Source: Pseudorasbora parva (Eukaryota > Chordata > Actinopteri > Cypriniformes > Gobionidae). From it: a stretch of 64,000 nucleotides of DNA. Position numbers and translations under genes: made by a program. Below the pieces are notes generated by a model that saw only the letters and a program-made list of their open reading frames with translations, did not search any database and was not told the origin of the DNA. Position 1 is the first letter of the stretch, and each line of letters starts with the position of its first letter. Positions 49,342 to 60,512 of this stretch are shown here, one piece after another. The stretch lies in assembly GCF_024679245.1 (NCBI RefSeq), contig NC_090178.1:47065425-47129424 (forward strand), in the 5' to 3' direction.

Positions 49342-49620
49342 GTAACACTTTTTTTTAAGGTTCACTTATTAACTATTAACTATTTGCTTATCATCATGCA
49401 TATTACTAGGATATTGTCTGTTTATTAGCACTTATAAAGCACATATTAATGCCTTATTCTGCATGACCTTATTCTACATCCCTTAATCCGACCCAATACC
49501 TAAACTTAAAGCTACAAAAACTACCGTACTAACTATTAATAAGCAGTAAATCAGGAGTTTATTGAGGCTAAAGTCGTAGTTAATAGTAAACGTGTGCCCC
49601 ATACCAAATTGTTACCGATA
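49342..49620 (+). repeat. Dispersed TAACACTTTA repeat, forward copy
   Basis: A near-complete copy starting TTTGGTAACACTT and ending near CAAATTGTTACC, with GCACATATTAATGCCTTATT and CCTTAATCCGACCCAATACC. Confidence 0.85.
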
Positions 49621-49624
49621 TTTT

Positions 49625-51100
49625 TTCAGACTGCTTCTTAGAGTGTTTTGCGTTTTCATGTGGACTGTGATTTTTATTTTATTTTCATTTATATCTGAAA
49701 TGGATTCATATACATGGATGATTTTTCTTTCCTGGAGTGCGGCTCTTTAAATCAACACCAGCCTAACTGTACGCAGAGACTGAGCCCTGCAGAAACATGC
49801 TGTTCTTTCTCAACCCAGAGTCCAGGCTCCCTGTCTTCTGCATCACAGCTCCAGGCTTGATAAAGATGGAACGTGTCCTACAAGCCTGTTACGCTGCACT
49901 ACGCATCTCGATATGCTAGGCTGATAATCTGACACTGATAGCCATCAAACTGTCACCACTGGGAGAGAAAATACTAGCATGAGCACCTTATTTTCCACAT
50001 AAATAATCTCTCCTCCCCAGCTACATCAAACCAAAACTGGCTTTGTAATTAATTTCTCTGTGTAAGTGTTCTCTTGAAAGTTGAGATGGATGTTTCACCT
50101 TCAGATCTCGGTGTAGTCGCCTCATGCAGTGACTTGCTGTGCATGTTCTGCTCTCAAAGAACTGAAAATGATAGATTTTACACTCCCCCATCATGCAAAG
50201 ACATAACACAGATACCCTAGGCAAAGACCTAGATGATCAGTGCATGATGGAAACTTGACTTGTTTTAAAGGAAACCCCCAAAGAGCAATTTTGCCTAAAG
50301 GAATAATTCACTTAAAAACGGAAATTCTGTCATCATTTACTCACCCTCATGTTGTTATCAGCTCATATTGTTCTCATATATTTTCATAAGAATATTTAAG
50401 ATTAAAATGGTTGGCTTTGGTGTTATCTGATTGTATGGCAGGTCTTTGCTGCTCGATTATTGTAATTAAACATTAGCACATAACAATGATCGATCATGAA
50501 AACAATGATTGGGCATGACTGAACGTGTCAAATCGAGACCTTGTTTGTTACAGCATTATTTTCAGTGTCACTCATGGCCCGTCTTTTTGCTCCGTCTGCA
50601 GATTGTTGTAATTATCATAATAAGTGTGCATGCTATTTTCATTGCAACTGGTTTGAGCGAAGCTTAGCACTCAGTGTCTCATTTGTAATGTGCCGTGTCA
50701 GGTTAAAAAGAGTTATTTTTAATATAGCAGTTACTTGTCCTAAGATTCAGCAGTCTGTTGAATTTATTTGCGCTCCATCTAGCTCACTCTCTATAGTGTG
50801 AAAGCGTCCTGTATTTGTGTGTGTGTGTTGCCTCACTAGTTTTAGTTTACTCACACATGCTCCCCTACATGCTGAAATGTGTGCCGTAACAACTATAAAA
50901 TAAAAAAAGGTCCCAATTTCAAACATTTTGTTGAGATGTTACTGAATTTCAAGTTTAGAAGTTAAGCGAATACGACCGCTCACTGTTTTCATGATCGATC
51001 ATGGATTCAGAAAACTCATGCACGTCTCCTGTAGTTATGTTGCTAATGTTCTGTTAAAAAGGGCAATTACGATAATTATTTGAAACAGCTGAATAAATGT
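49625..51100. other. Noncoding stretch, no gene recognised
   Basis: No long motif-bearing frame. A small repeat fragment lies at 50286-50350. Confidence 0.45.
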
Positions 51101-51386
51101 ATTGAATACAGTCCCTGACAAAAGTCTTGTTGCTTGTGTACATATTGACCTAAAGTGCCGCTGAAATATATTTCTAATCAAGATTTTTTTACAAGAAATG
51201 GCTCATTTTAATCCCACCAGCTTTTGTGATAATGTTTCAGTGAAAAACTAAACTTTCAAAAAGTATTCTAATATTCACAGCTTGGTAAAGCCCATTGAGT
51301 CAATTTTTGCAAAGACATAAGTGTTGTCACCTTGTCATATGAGCTTCACCTGTGACTAATAATGGATCAATTAAGTCTCAAGTGTG

Positions 51387-51395
51387 TATAAAAAG
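51387..51395 (+). promoter_or_regulatory. TATA box of the transposase gene
   Basis: TATAAAAAG lies about 60 bases upstream of the transposase ATG, a spacing that suits a short leader. Confidence 0.6.
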
Positions 51396-51446
51396 AACCC
51401 CAGTACACTAGACCTTCACATCAACTGCAACTAGACCTCTGCAAAC

Positions 51447-52484
51447 ATGCCTAAGATTCACCCTGAGACTAAAGTTTTGATTATCAAGAGGCTGAAGACC
51501 AGATATACTGCTGATGTGGCAGACACCTTCAATGTGTCTCAGCGTCAAGTACAGAGGATAAAAAAAAGATTTGAAGAGACTGGAGACGTTTTTGACAAGC
51601 CCAGGTCAGGCAGACCCCGCAAGACAACTGCTCGAGAGGACAGTTTGTTGGCTCGAAAATCCAAGGCCAGCCCATTTTCCACTGCAGCAGAGCTCCACGA
51701 GACCTGGTCACCTGAAGTCCCTGTGTCAACCAGAACAGTTTGTCGGATTCTGTCTCGAAATGGCCTCCATGGTCGAATCAGTGCCCAGAAGCCAACACTA
51801 AACAAAAGACAATTGAAAAACCGTGTGGCATTTGCCAAGGCCCACAGCCTGCTAAAAGGATGGACGCTGGAAAAGTGGCAGAAGGTGGATTTCTCAGATG
51901 AATCTTCTGTTGAATTACACCACAGTCGCCGCAAATATTGCAGGAGACCTACTGGAGCCAGAATGGATCCGAGATTCACCCAGAAAACAGTGAAGTTTGG
52001 TGGCGGAAAAATCATGGTCTGGGGTTACATCCAGTATGGGGGTGTGCGAGAGATCTGCAGGGTGGAAGGCAACATCAATAGTCTAAAATACCAAGAAATC
52101 TTAGCTACCTCTTACATTCCCAACCATAAAAGAGGCCAAATTCTGCAGCAGGACGGTGCTCCATCGCATACTTCCATCTCCACATCAAAGTTCCTCAAGG
52201 CGAAGAAGATCAAGATGCTCCAGGATTGGCCAGCCCAGTCACCAGACATGAACATCATTGAGCATATGTGGGGTAGGATGAATGAGGACACATGGAAGAC
52301 GAAACCAAAGAATATTGATGAACTCTGGGAGGCATGCAAGACTGCTTTCTTAGCTATTCCTGATGACTTCATCAATAAATTGTATGAATCCTTGCCAAAC
52401 CGCATGGATGCAGTCCTTCAAGCTCATGGAAGTCATACAAGATATTACATTTGGATCTCACAACACCACAACTTAATTTGCTGA
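51447..52484 (+). CDS. Intact Tc1-like transposase, 345 residues
   Basis: This enzyme would bind the element's inverted repeats, excise it and insert it at TA sites. The N-terminus carries a helix-turn-helix domain (about residues 1-45), then a GRPRKT AT-hook-like motif (55-60) and a second DNA-binding region to about 110. The DDE catalytic residues appear to be D151 (FSDESS), D236 (QQDGAPSHTS) and E272 (MNIIEHMW). Thirty-five residues separate D236 and E272, one more than the usual 34 of Tc1, because the segment reads MLQDWPAQSPD. The frame has no stops or frameshifts and its length fits the family (about 340). The start ATG follows a TATA box. It is a mobile-element gene, unrelated to host functions here. 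Confidence 0.95.
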   Translation: MPKIHPETKVLIIKRLKTRYTADVADTFNVSQRQVQRIKKRFEETGDVFDKPRSGRPRKTTAREDSLLARKSKASPFSTAAELHETWSPEVPVSTRTVCRILSRNGLHGRISAQKPTLNKRQLKNRVAFAKAHSLLKGWTLEKWQKVDFSDESSVELHHSRRKYCRRPTGARMDPRFTQKTVKFGGGKIMVWGYIQYGGVREICRVEGNINSLKYQEILATSYIPNHKRGQILQQDGAPSHTSISTSKFLKAKKIKMLQDWPAQSPDMNIIEHMWGRMNEDTWKTKPKNIDELWEACKTAFLAIPDDFINKLYESLPNRMDAVLQAHGSHTRYYIWISQHHNLIC

Positions 52485-52954
52485 CATATTTTTGTATTTG
52501 CAGTAAATTTGTTCTATTTCTGTATAGGCGACAAAACTTTTGTCTTGCCAAAATTTGACCTTTCTGTCTTGATTAAATGATAAATATTTTTTCTGTGAAA
52601 ATTATGTATTTCAGTGCATTAAACATCATTTGGGAGGGTTTTAGCTTTTCATATGAGCTATTTCTAACACCAATGAATTAATTAAAAGTCAGGTTAATAT
52701 CAGGTATTTCTAGAAAATAGATAAGACTTTTGTCAGGGACTGTATATGATCTCTGGGGATTAAAGACATGTTGGAGTTTATCCTAATTTAAATTTTAGAT
52801 TATTTGTGAAGACTTTTAAGAATCTTTAAAAAAAATTGCATTCCTCTTAAATTTTGTCTTAAGAAACTTTGTACCTGAGAAAACAGACCCTGGGAATCTC
52901 ACATGTGCCTTTGCCAGTCATTTCACTGTCTCGGTTAACTACAGACCTGGGGCC

Positions 52955-54000
52955 CATTTGTTCGTACCTCGCTCAATACATCTGAGATGATTTGAAAGAT
53001 CCCAGATCTTATAATCATGATAACTGATCTCTGGATAATTTGGTTCTTCAAACAAATTTACAGATTGGATTAAATTATCGGGATTAAAGGGGTACTTCAG
53101 CACTGGGAAGATGAATCTGAGACTGAGATAAGACAGAAAATGTATTTTTGTCTCATGGGGATGAAAGACAACATTTCCCAGAATGCTTCGCTGCCCTGTG
53201 AGTCCACTCCAAAAGCCACCGCTACTGGATTACTGTGATTGGATCACTTTCCCCACCGTGTTCTTTTCCACAAAATCAGTTCAGTCAGAGAACAGACACT
53301 ATTAAAAACTGAACGTGTCTGTTCAATATAATGTGATTTAGCCGTTGAGGGAGCGTCACAGCAGTCGTTCACAGTGCGTGTTCAGTCTGACGCGTTTCAG
53401 TTCATGCCTTTGGAAGATTAACTTTTATAGAAATTAATTTGAGAAGTTAAAACACTTACATTGCTCACCATAGCTCCGTTTAAATGAGTGCCTGTAGCTG
53501 CGAGCTGAGCTGTGAGTGTGATCTCCATCCCTCATGGGAATTGAAAACATGAGGAAATAGCTCCCTCTGCTGGCTGTAGTCTTTAGCCTCTGGCAAAAAA
53601 AATTGCTCCGATGATGCAAATTGACATTATTTGCGTCATCTGAGTAATTTTTCCAGAAATAAAATGATAAAATAAAATGATAAAAACGATAAAATCCACG
53701 ATCATTACTCCAGGGTTTCTACTGATAGAAAGCCATATGCTAATCTCTGAAGTAACTCTTTAAGTTATCTGAGTTCACTGCTCGTGCTTTTGTTCCCTAA
53801 AGAGGGCAGATGATTGATACTCGAAACCACGATCAGGAATGCAGCGATTGGTTGGCGTCAAGACAATGTAATGACATCATATAATTAAAAAAGACACCTG
53901 GCAAAAAAAACTTGTCAAAGAAAAGAAGAAGAAGAAAAAACAAACAAATTTCTGGACCTTTATAAGGAAACAGACAACAACCAAACCAACTTAAAAGTTA
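52955..54000. repeat. Outer repeat interrupted by a TTAA element
   Basis: GGCCCATTTGTTCGTACCTC at 52953 looks like a transposon end. Sequence continues GGATTAAATTATCGGGA to 53093, then resumes after the insertion with GTTATCTGAGTTCACTGCTC. The far terminus is not identified, so the outer limit is approximate. Confidence 0.45.
53098..53759. mobile_element. TTAA-flanked MITE, family 6
   Basis: The ends AGGGGTACTTCAG and CTGAAGTAACTCT are inverted repeats with a one-base difference near the tip, flanked by TTAA at 53094-53097 and 53760-53763. It is 662 bp and contains CAGAATGCTTCGCTGCCCTG, with no transposase. It sits inside the outer repeat. Confidence 0.82.
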
Positions 54001-54287
54001 GATGTGCACTGTTTTGATGAAAATGATTATTTATATTCACGATTTTATAATATTTTTTTACACAATTTACATTTTTATTTCAATGTTGTCATTTAATTCT
54101 TAATTCAATTTGAAGCAGATTTGTTATGTGACAGTATTAATTTAAGTTTCTTAACAGTCAAGATCAAATGATCTGCATCTCTTGCACTTCGTCAAGCCAT
54201 TCCCATATTATCCATCATCACTCACATTAATGCACGACGGAGATTAACTGCACAATGTGTGTGAACCTCCAATACAACAATACAACT

Positions 54288-54415
54288 ATTTGGCTGTGTT
54301 TAGATGTCTATTATATTTTCATTGGCAGCCCAAATTTTGCCTTGTTTTAGCCCAGACATCAGGGCTGTGTTTGGACGTCTTTTAAATGCACGATTGCCTG
54401 CTGGGTTTTGTAGAG
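54288..54415 (-). repeat. Dispersed repeat, inverted copy of 10003-10140
   Basis: TTAGATGTCTATTATATTTT, GCAGCCCAAATTTTGCCTTG, AGACATCAGGGCTGTGTTTG and GGACGTCTTTTAAATG mirror the earlier copy. Confidence 0.7.
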
Positions 54416-54823
54416 TTTCAGGATAAATATCACAGCTCTGATCTGCCAAGATGCCAAAGTCTGCAACCAAAAGTGCACTCAATATAAACTCAGAAAACTT
54501 TCAACTATCAGAGCAATCCACAATCATTTGAAAGCTCTATTATCTTACTGTAGCATCTGTCTAATTTGCTTCTATTTTTATTTCACACAAGGAATTTTAG
54601 GAGAAACATCTGCGTTAATATGGATACTTGATTATTTCTGAGAGCCTCTGAGCAATATAAATATCATCTGGAGTGGGCTGGAAGAATGAATACCTTTCAT
54701 AACTCCAGTAATCTATAATTATCTCAAGGTCAAGTGGAGTTCCTGAACATTTATGAATTTTCGGACCCTTTCCTAAATTAATACATTTCTGTTGAAGTGT
54801 TTGGCATGTAAAGGATATGACAA

Positions 54824-55457
54824 TAGCCCCTTTCACACATACAGTCTTTACTGGTAAACTACTGTTTAAAAAAAAAATACAGGTAATCAGTTCTGGCAAT
54901 TTACCAGTGAGGGAAGCTGTAACATCACCAGTAAACTGACGTCATGTGTGCTGTGTGAACACAGAATTATTATTACTGGTATATTCACAAATGCAATCAG
55001 AATGCGCTGACATAAGACGTCTGCTTTGAGCCTATCATAAGTTCTTATGGAGATGATGTGATTACTCCACACTGTTTACAGAAGGCTTTTTTAATCATCT
55101 TTGACCATTGTGCCACCATTTTTTCGAACATGTCACACTTGAGACCCAGCCTTCTTTTCCATTCATCAGCTCTGCAGTTGGATACTATGTGATGTTTATG
55201 CTCAAACAGCAACATTACACACTAACTAAAGTTAAACAAGTCAAATCGTAATCAACCACCCCTTTAAGAGTCTCTTTTCAGAGGACAGACATCACAGAAT
55301 ATACCAGTATTTTGGTGTTGATGTGTGAACGGTCTCTTAACGGTACAAAGCCAGAACACTGTTGTTTGAGTGGACATCATATTAGTGTATTTACTGGTAA
55401 AGTCATTCTGGAAAATTCACAGCAATTTTCCCAGGATTGCTGTGTGAAAGGGGCTAT
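54824..55457. mobile_element. MITE with ATAGCCCCTTTCACAC ends
   Basis: CAATAGCCCCTTTCACAC and GTGTGAAAGGGGCTATTG are perfect inverted repeats. Subterminal TTTACTGGTAAA motifs occur near both ends. It is about 634 bp with no coding capacity. The target duplication is unclear because the repeat extends to the edge. Confidence 0.82.
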
Positions 55458-55489
55458 TGTTGGGCTATATGTTTGGTCGTTGCTGATTC

Positions 55490-55705
55490 TGCTGCAGAAC
55501 AAGTACAGGACTTACTACTGCCAATACATACACTTCTGTGAGCTGCTGCTGTTCAATACAGCTTACATGAAGGGAAGGTGGAGGGTTTCTGAAAGCACGC
55601 TGCAACTTCTACAGCAAATGCTGAGCAAGTATTTGAATGTTGAGCAACAAGCTCATTGGCTAATGATACAGAAGGAACCAATCAGCTGTGCCCTATAGAG
55701 AATGA
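55490..55705 (+). repeat. Dispersed repeat, partner of 32577-32850
   Basis: GCAACTTCTACAGCAAATGC, TGAGCAAGTATTTGAATGTT and GCCCTATAGAG match the inverted copy. It lies just downstream of the preceding MITE. Confidence 0.8.
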
Positions 55706-55709
55706 TGTG

Positions 55710-57650
55710 ATTGCAAGCAGATTGAGTCACGGACCGATCAGCCTGCGCCCATCTAGTGTTTCAAGACAGAACTTTGTTTTTTTTCATACTGGTTTAGGTG
55801 ATTATTGCTGATTTGATAATAATCTAGTTCATAGCTATGCATAAATGTCCGTCAACAAGCACGGTCTTTCTGGAGCAGCTGAAAAGTTGAGAAACTTTGT
55901 GGGGACTAAAAGCACATCAGCGCATCTATAAAACGACATGGCCTTTCCAACAGAGTGTTTTTAGGGGCTTTTGCATTAAGCATTGGAAGTGAGCCTTCTT
56001 ACAGCTATAGAGACCAGCAGACATTCTGCTATCAATTCGCAGCACATTTTAATAAGCTATAAAAGTGGGGTTGAACTTATGATAAAACCAGCATGAATCA
56101 ACATTTATGTAGATGAGATTTCACACCCCTCATCTGTTCCCCTTGAAAATCCTCTTATGTCTTCCAAGATAAATCTCCCCCGAATTCAGCGGCTCAGCAC
56201 GATTCCTTCTCACCAGTGCACTGGACAGCAACTAGAAAACAAATCGCAATAAATCCATCAGTAATACTCCTCAAAGGTAACTTCTGAGAATGGTTATCAA
56301 GGGGTTGCCTTAGATTTCAGAAGATTCCCTAAAATGTCCACCCTGAAATGAAAATAGCCATCTTTTACTCACCCTGCTCTTGTTCTACTGACCTTTGTCC
56401 TTCTATCGTTTCCAGGTTTTTAGATATCATTTCTATCAAAATTTTGAACATTTCGGTGCAGAGCGCTCCTCCATATAATGGCAGTGAATGCAGACCAGGC
56501 TAAAACATTACAAAACAGATATTGATACAATAGTACCACACAATGATACAGTGAGACACGCACCATATATGGAAAGTGTTCAGGAGGCATGACATCAAAG
56601 CAAAGCGTCTTTAAAGTTCCTTTTTAATGCATGATATTGATCAGTTTTCCGGAAATCCCACTGCGCTCACAGCGACTGATGATATTAGATGATAAATGAC
56701 AGTCTCATTTCTCTCAGACAGGAAGATGACCGCTACTTTACTAATTTCCTCCGTGCTGTTCTGTTGCTCGGCAGTAAGCAAGTGTTCCCCGTGGATGCAG
56801 AAATGGATGTATTGTGCTAGCATTGATTATGTAGCTGCTGTGTAATAAATATATCACAGCTTCTGAGAGTGCTATCGAACGAGGTGGCATGTGTGACTCT
56901 GATGTGCGCGATCAGGTAGGCACAGGGCATTGTTCGCTAGATAGCTGGCCAGCTGAGAGAGCAGAGCTGAGCCTGTGCCACGAACTGCACGGATGGCAGA
57001 TGGAAACGCTTCCTTGGTGTGATGTATATCCGAGTGAAACAGCATATAGTTCAAGAACAAATGAAGGGCAGGGCTTGATTTGTCCATGAGGAATTGGTTG
57101 GATTGATTTGATGGTTGTGGTTTGCTATTGGTGGATCTCATGTGATTGACAGGTGGCCCTGCCCTCCTCATCAGAGACAAAAGTCACTGCAAGAGTGGAC
57201 ATTTGGTCCCCACAATGTAATATAAACAAGGGCACACACACACACACATTTGTTTTTGTGACATGTGGGGACTCTCCATAGGCGTAATGGTTTTTATACT
57301 GGACAAACCGTATTTTCTATCCCCTTACACTGGCCCTACCCCTAAACCTACCCATCACAAAAACATCACCCCCCCCCCACACACACACACACACACTGCT
57401 CCTACCCCTAAACCTACCCATCACAGGAAACATTCAGCATTTTTACTTTCTCAAAATAACTCATCCTATATGATTTATAAGCCTTTTAAAAAAAGGGGAC
57501 ATGGGGAATGTACTCATAACTCAGCCATTCCTTGTAATACCCGTGTCATTATACACATTTATGTCCTGATATGTCACAAAAACAAGCACACACACAAACT
57601 GCATCCACTCTTCCCTTAACACTTGGTTATTTGGGAAGTTGAACAAGGTG
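55710..57650. other. Noncoding stretch, no gene recognised
   Basis: Short (CA)n runs lie at 57236-57248 and 57379-57396, each beside a CCTACCCCTAAACCTACCCA-like sequence. Otherwise unremarkable. Confidence 0.45.
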
Positions 57651-57657
57651 ATTTTAA

Positions 57658-58949
57658 ATCTGCACTATGTAACTTCTCCGTCCGCTAGCGGGCGCCTATA
57701 CTAAACAAAGGCTTAGTTTGATGACACCAAGTGTGAGCGCAGTATCTTGGCCCATGTGGTCTTCACCTCACAGCCGGTGGAAAATAGGACTCGGGCAGAT
57801 ATCATGTTCATTGATGAGATTATTAATGTTACTGTAGTGTAAAGCAGAGCAGGACTGAGTGTTGTGGAGCTGAGCACGGCCGCTGGAGCGATTGAACTCA
57901 ACAAACGTCTCGCAGGCAGCGGGACTTTTATTATGACGGGACACAGTCGCTGAGTGCCGGCTCTATTTCCGCTTTTCCAGTCACGAGTAAGAGGTAAACA
58001 ACGCAGTTCTGTTTATCATATTAGATGCATTTGAGTGTGTTAAAAATGATGTTATGACGTTACTCTGTGCCGATTTAAACTCCTGCTGTGTGAAATGAGT
58101 TCTGACTGAACATTACTTCGCTGATGACCGACAGCCAATGAGAGAGCAAGATACAGGGCAGTGGGAGGCAGGGAGGAGTTATAGACAGAACAACAGTTTT
58201 TTTTAATAGATATATATTTACAATTCTATAAAAACAGAAACAAAGCCCAAACATCCGCAGCAGCACATTACACAATTATTTATTTACCTCAAACTGTCTT
58301 TGCAGAACACAATCCTGGTTCCCACTGTCTCTCCAACAATTTCCTCCGCCATAATATTTTTCTCCACAAATCAACACACAGATCATTTGGAGGAAACTGC
58401 AGTTTATCTTTTTTATTAACAATTCCAAGTCTCCCACAAGAACTCCGGTCTGACTCACGTGTGATCTCGCGTTGTTTACTTGTCATATCGCATGTGTGTT
58501 TAGTTGGGAAATGTAGTTTGCGCACCGGATAGAGAGAGTTTTGTCGGTGATTATTCCTCTTGTACAGTCATGCAGTGTGAACCCCTCTCTGTTGCCGATT
58601 TATCGGTCAGTGTGAACACAGCAGTGACATAATGCTACCCCAGATAGTCATGCAGTGTGAAAAGAGCAGTGACCCGACGAGTTTGAAAATTGTGCAGTCT
58701 GAACTAGGCTTAAGAGTAAAGCGCTTCTGCCAAATAAAATGCAGAAAGCAAGGATAAAGCAGATATGACACAATTGACAGGCAACTCCCTCAGACGTCAC
58801 GGTTCATTGGTTAAAAAGGCAATTTTTCTCACAATTTACAAATAGTTAGAAACATTTGGGATATTGTAAGAACTCGACTGAACACAATATATAACACCGG
58901 CCTAGTGGTTTTTGGATATTTTACTGCAACAATACTACATAGTGCACCT
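57658..58949 (+). mobile_element. TTAA-flanked MITE, family 1, copy D, with internal insert
   Basis: It starts ATCTGCACTATGTAAC and ends CTACATAGTGCACCT, with TTAA at 57654-57657 and 58950-58953. The outer parts match copies A-C. About 640 bp at 58071-58710 is absent from copy C and replaces its roughly 20-bp TTCACACTGC segment. Confidence 0.85.
58071..58710. mobile_element. Probable second element inserted in copy D
   Basis: This segment is absent from the other three copies. Its right part has CAGTCATGCAGTGTGAACCC and AGTCATGCAGTGTGAAAAGA, ending TGTGCAGTCTGAACTAGGCT, resembling a hAT-type MITE terminus. A matching left terminus is not clear, perhaps lost by deletion. Confidence 0.5.
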
Positions 58950-58954
58950 TTAAC

Positions 58955-60500
58955 TTTGTCCATGTTTAGCATGTGACCCAGCTCTTTAACAGTGTAAATA
59001 AGTCACAATGCATGGAATAGCATTACATCCCCCCTTTAAGAAATATGGTGAACTGGAATGGTCAGTCATCATTTGAAACTACATATAGACAGACTGTATG
59101 GCTATAGAAAAGTCCAGATTTGTCAGGTGCTTGAGCGATCTTGATGAGAAACTGACATTTCCCATTTGAAAATGATTCATCATATCATACGAGCCCCGGT
59201 TTATCACTGTCAGAGATCGCCCTATGAGTTACGAGATGGATGATGGGTATTTAATGTGTGAATGTTTTTCCTGAGGGAGAGTTTTTGTTACCTTGTCATT
59301 GCCTGTTTGTTATAGAGAATGTCAGTTGATGACCTCTCGTAACCTTACGCTTGTTTTCATGCAGTGATCAAGATTAATATTTCTGTTCCACATGCATGTC
59401 TCTGGATCTCAGTGCAGGTCTAAAACACAGGGGTGATTTTAAGCATTTATAGCGAAAAAGAATTTTCTTGTTGCAAAATTGTTGTAAATAATACTAAAAT
59501 AATTTCTATAAACCAATAAACTAGAGCTTTACAGCATCTAAAGCTACATGTAAGATATATGGACATTGTTTACTTTCTCAATACGTTTAGTTATAATTTA
59601 TGCATTATATCATACATTGTCACATCAGGCACTTGAGTTGAGAGGAAACCGTATGAAAATATGTAACTATTAATATTCATTGTAGTAACTCAAACCTCAG
59701 ACACACTTTTAAACTGAAGCATGTTCCTCAAAAGTAAAAACTAAAGGAGATATTTCGTTCATATTATTGTAAATAGTATTATAGTTAAGGAAGGTTGTTT
59801 GATTATTTTATCTTTTAGGCTATTCCTCTTCTTTCTGTTTTGTAAAAGACTGAGAGATTGTACTCGCATCTCAATTTTTACAGAAAATGCTATGAGGGAT
59901 TTGTTCCAACCACTTTCTATTCATTTACTCTCTTTTTCTGCAACACATTTTACTTTTCACAATCCAGTTTACTCTGGAAATTTAAAATAGCCCACTTAAG
60001 TGAATGTCAAAAGTGAATATACATGTCAACTAACCCACATTAGAGTATTGGTAGACTGTTAGGTTAGTAGAGTAAGTTAAGATGTACTTGCAAAGTCACT
60101 TATTAGCTCTCTGTGGAAATCTTGCGGGATCTTTTCCACATTATTATTAATTAAAATATATTACTATAGGTCACCCTGTCTGTATGTTTTGTAAATATTT
60201 TGCCAATGAAAAGTATTAAAAAAGCTTGTGACAAATCCTTGAATCTCCATTGGCTCCTCAAACTGTCAGTCAAACCTCATAACCCCTCCCACCTCTATCA
60301 TGAATGAAGTACTACATGCAGTTGGGAGCGTCTCTGCTTATTTTCAATGCAATAGTAAATGAAGAACTGGTTGTTTGAATAAGAACAGTGTTACTCAAGA
60401 AACACTATATATGAAGCCTAATGTTTTATGTATTTGAGGAGCTGAGAAAAGTGATGCATATTTCGTTAAATCATAACCTGCCTTGACGCACTCCCCACTT
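58955..60500. other. Noncoding stretch, no gene recognised
   Basis: It contains a fragment (about 60000-60112, ATTGGTAGACTGTTAGGTTA) of the 46908-47210 repeat. Confidence 0.45.
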
Positions 60501-60512
60501 CTTTTTTCAAAA

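Larger units (their letters stand above)
51109..52742 (+). mobile_element. Complete Tc1-like transposon
   Basis: The element begins CAGTCCCTGACAAAAGTCTT and ends AAGACTTTTGTCAGGGACTG, 20-bp perfect inverted repeats. It is flanked on both sides by TA (51107-51108 and 52743-52744), the Tc1/mariner target duplication. At 1634 bp it has typical Tc1 size, and it encloses one uninterrupted transposase gene. Intact ends plus an intact frame imply recent arrival and possible competence to move. Confidence 0.95.

Noticed and set aside
51545..52015. Minus-strand 156-codon frame within the transposon
   Set aside because: It is antisense to the intact transposase and carries no motif; a shadow frame.
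54824..55457. Assigning this MITE to a superfamily
   Set aside because: The inverted repeats are clear, but no target duplication could be separated from the terminal palindrome, so the assignment would be a guess.
55312..55698. 128-codon frame as a host gene
   Set aside because: It spans the right end of a MITE and a dispersed repeat that also occurs inverted at 32577-32850, so the frame is fortuitous.
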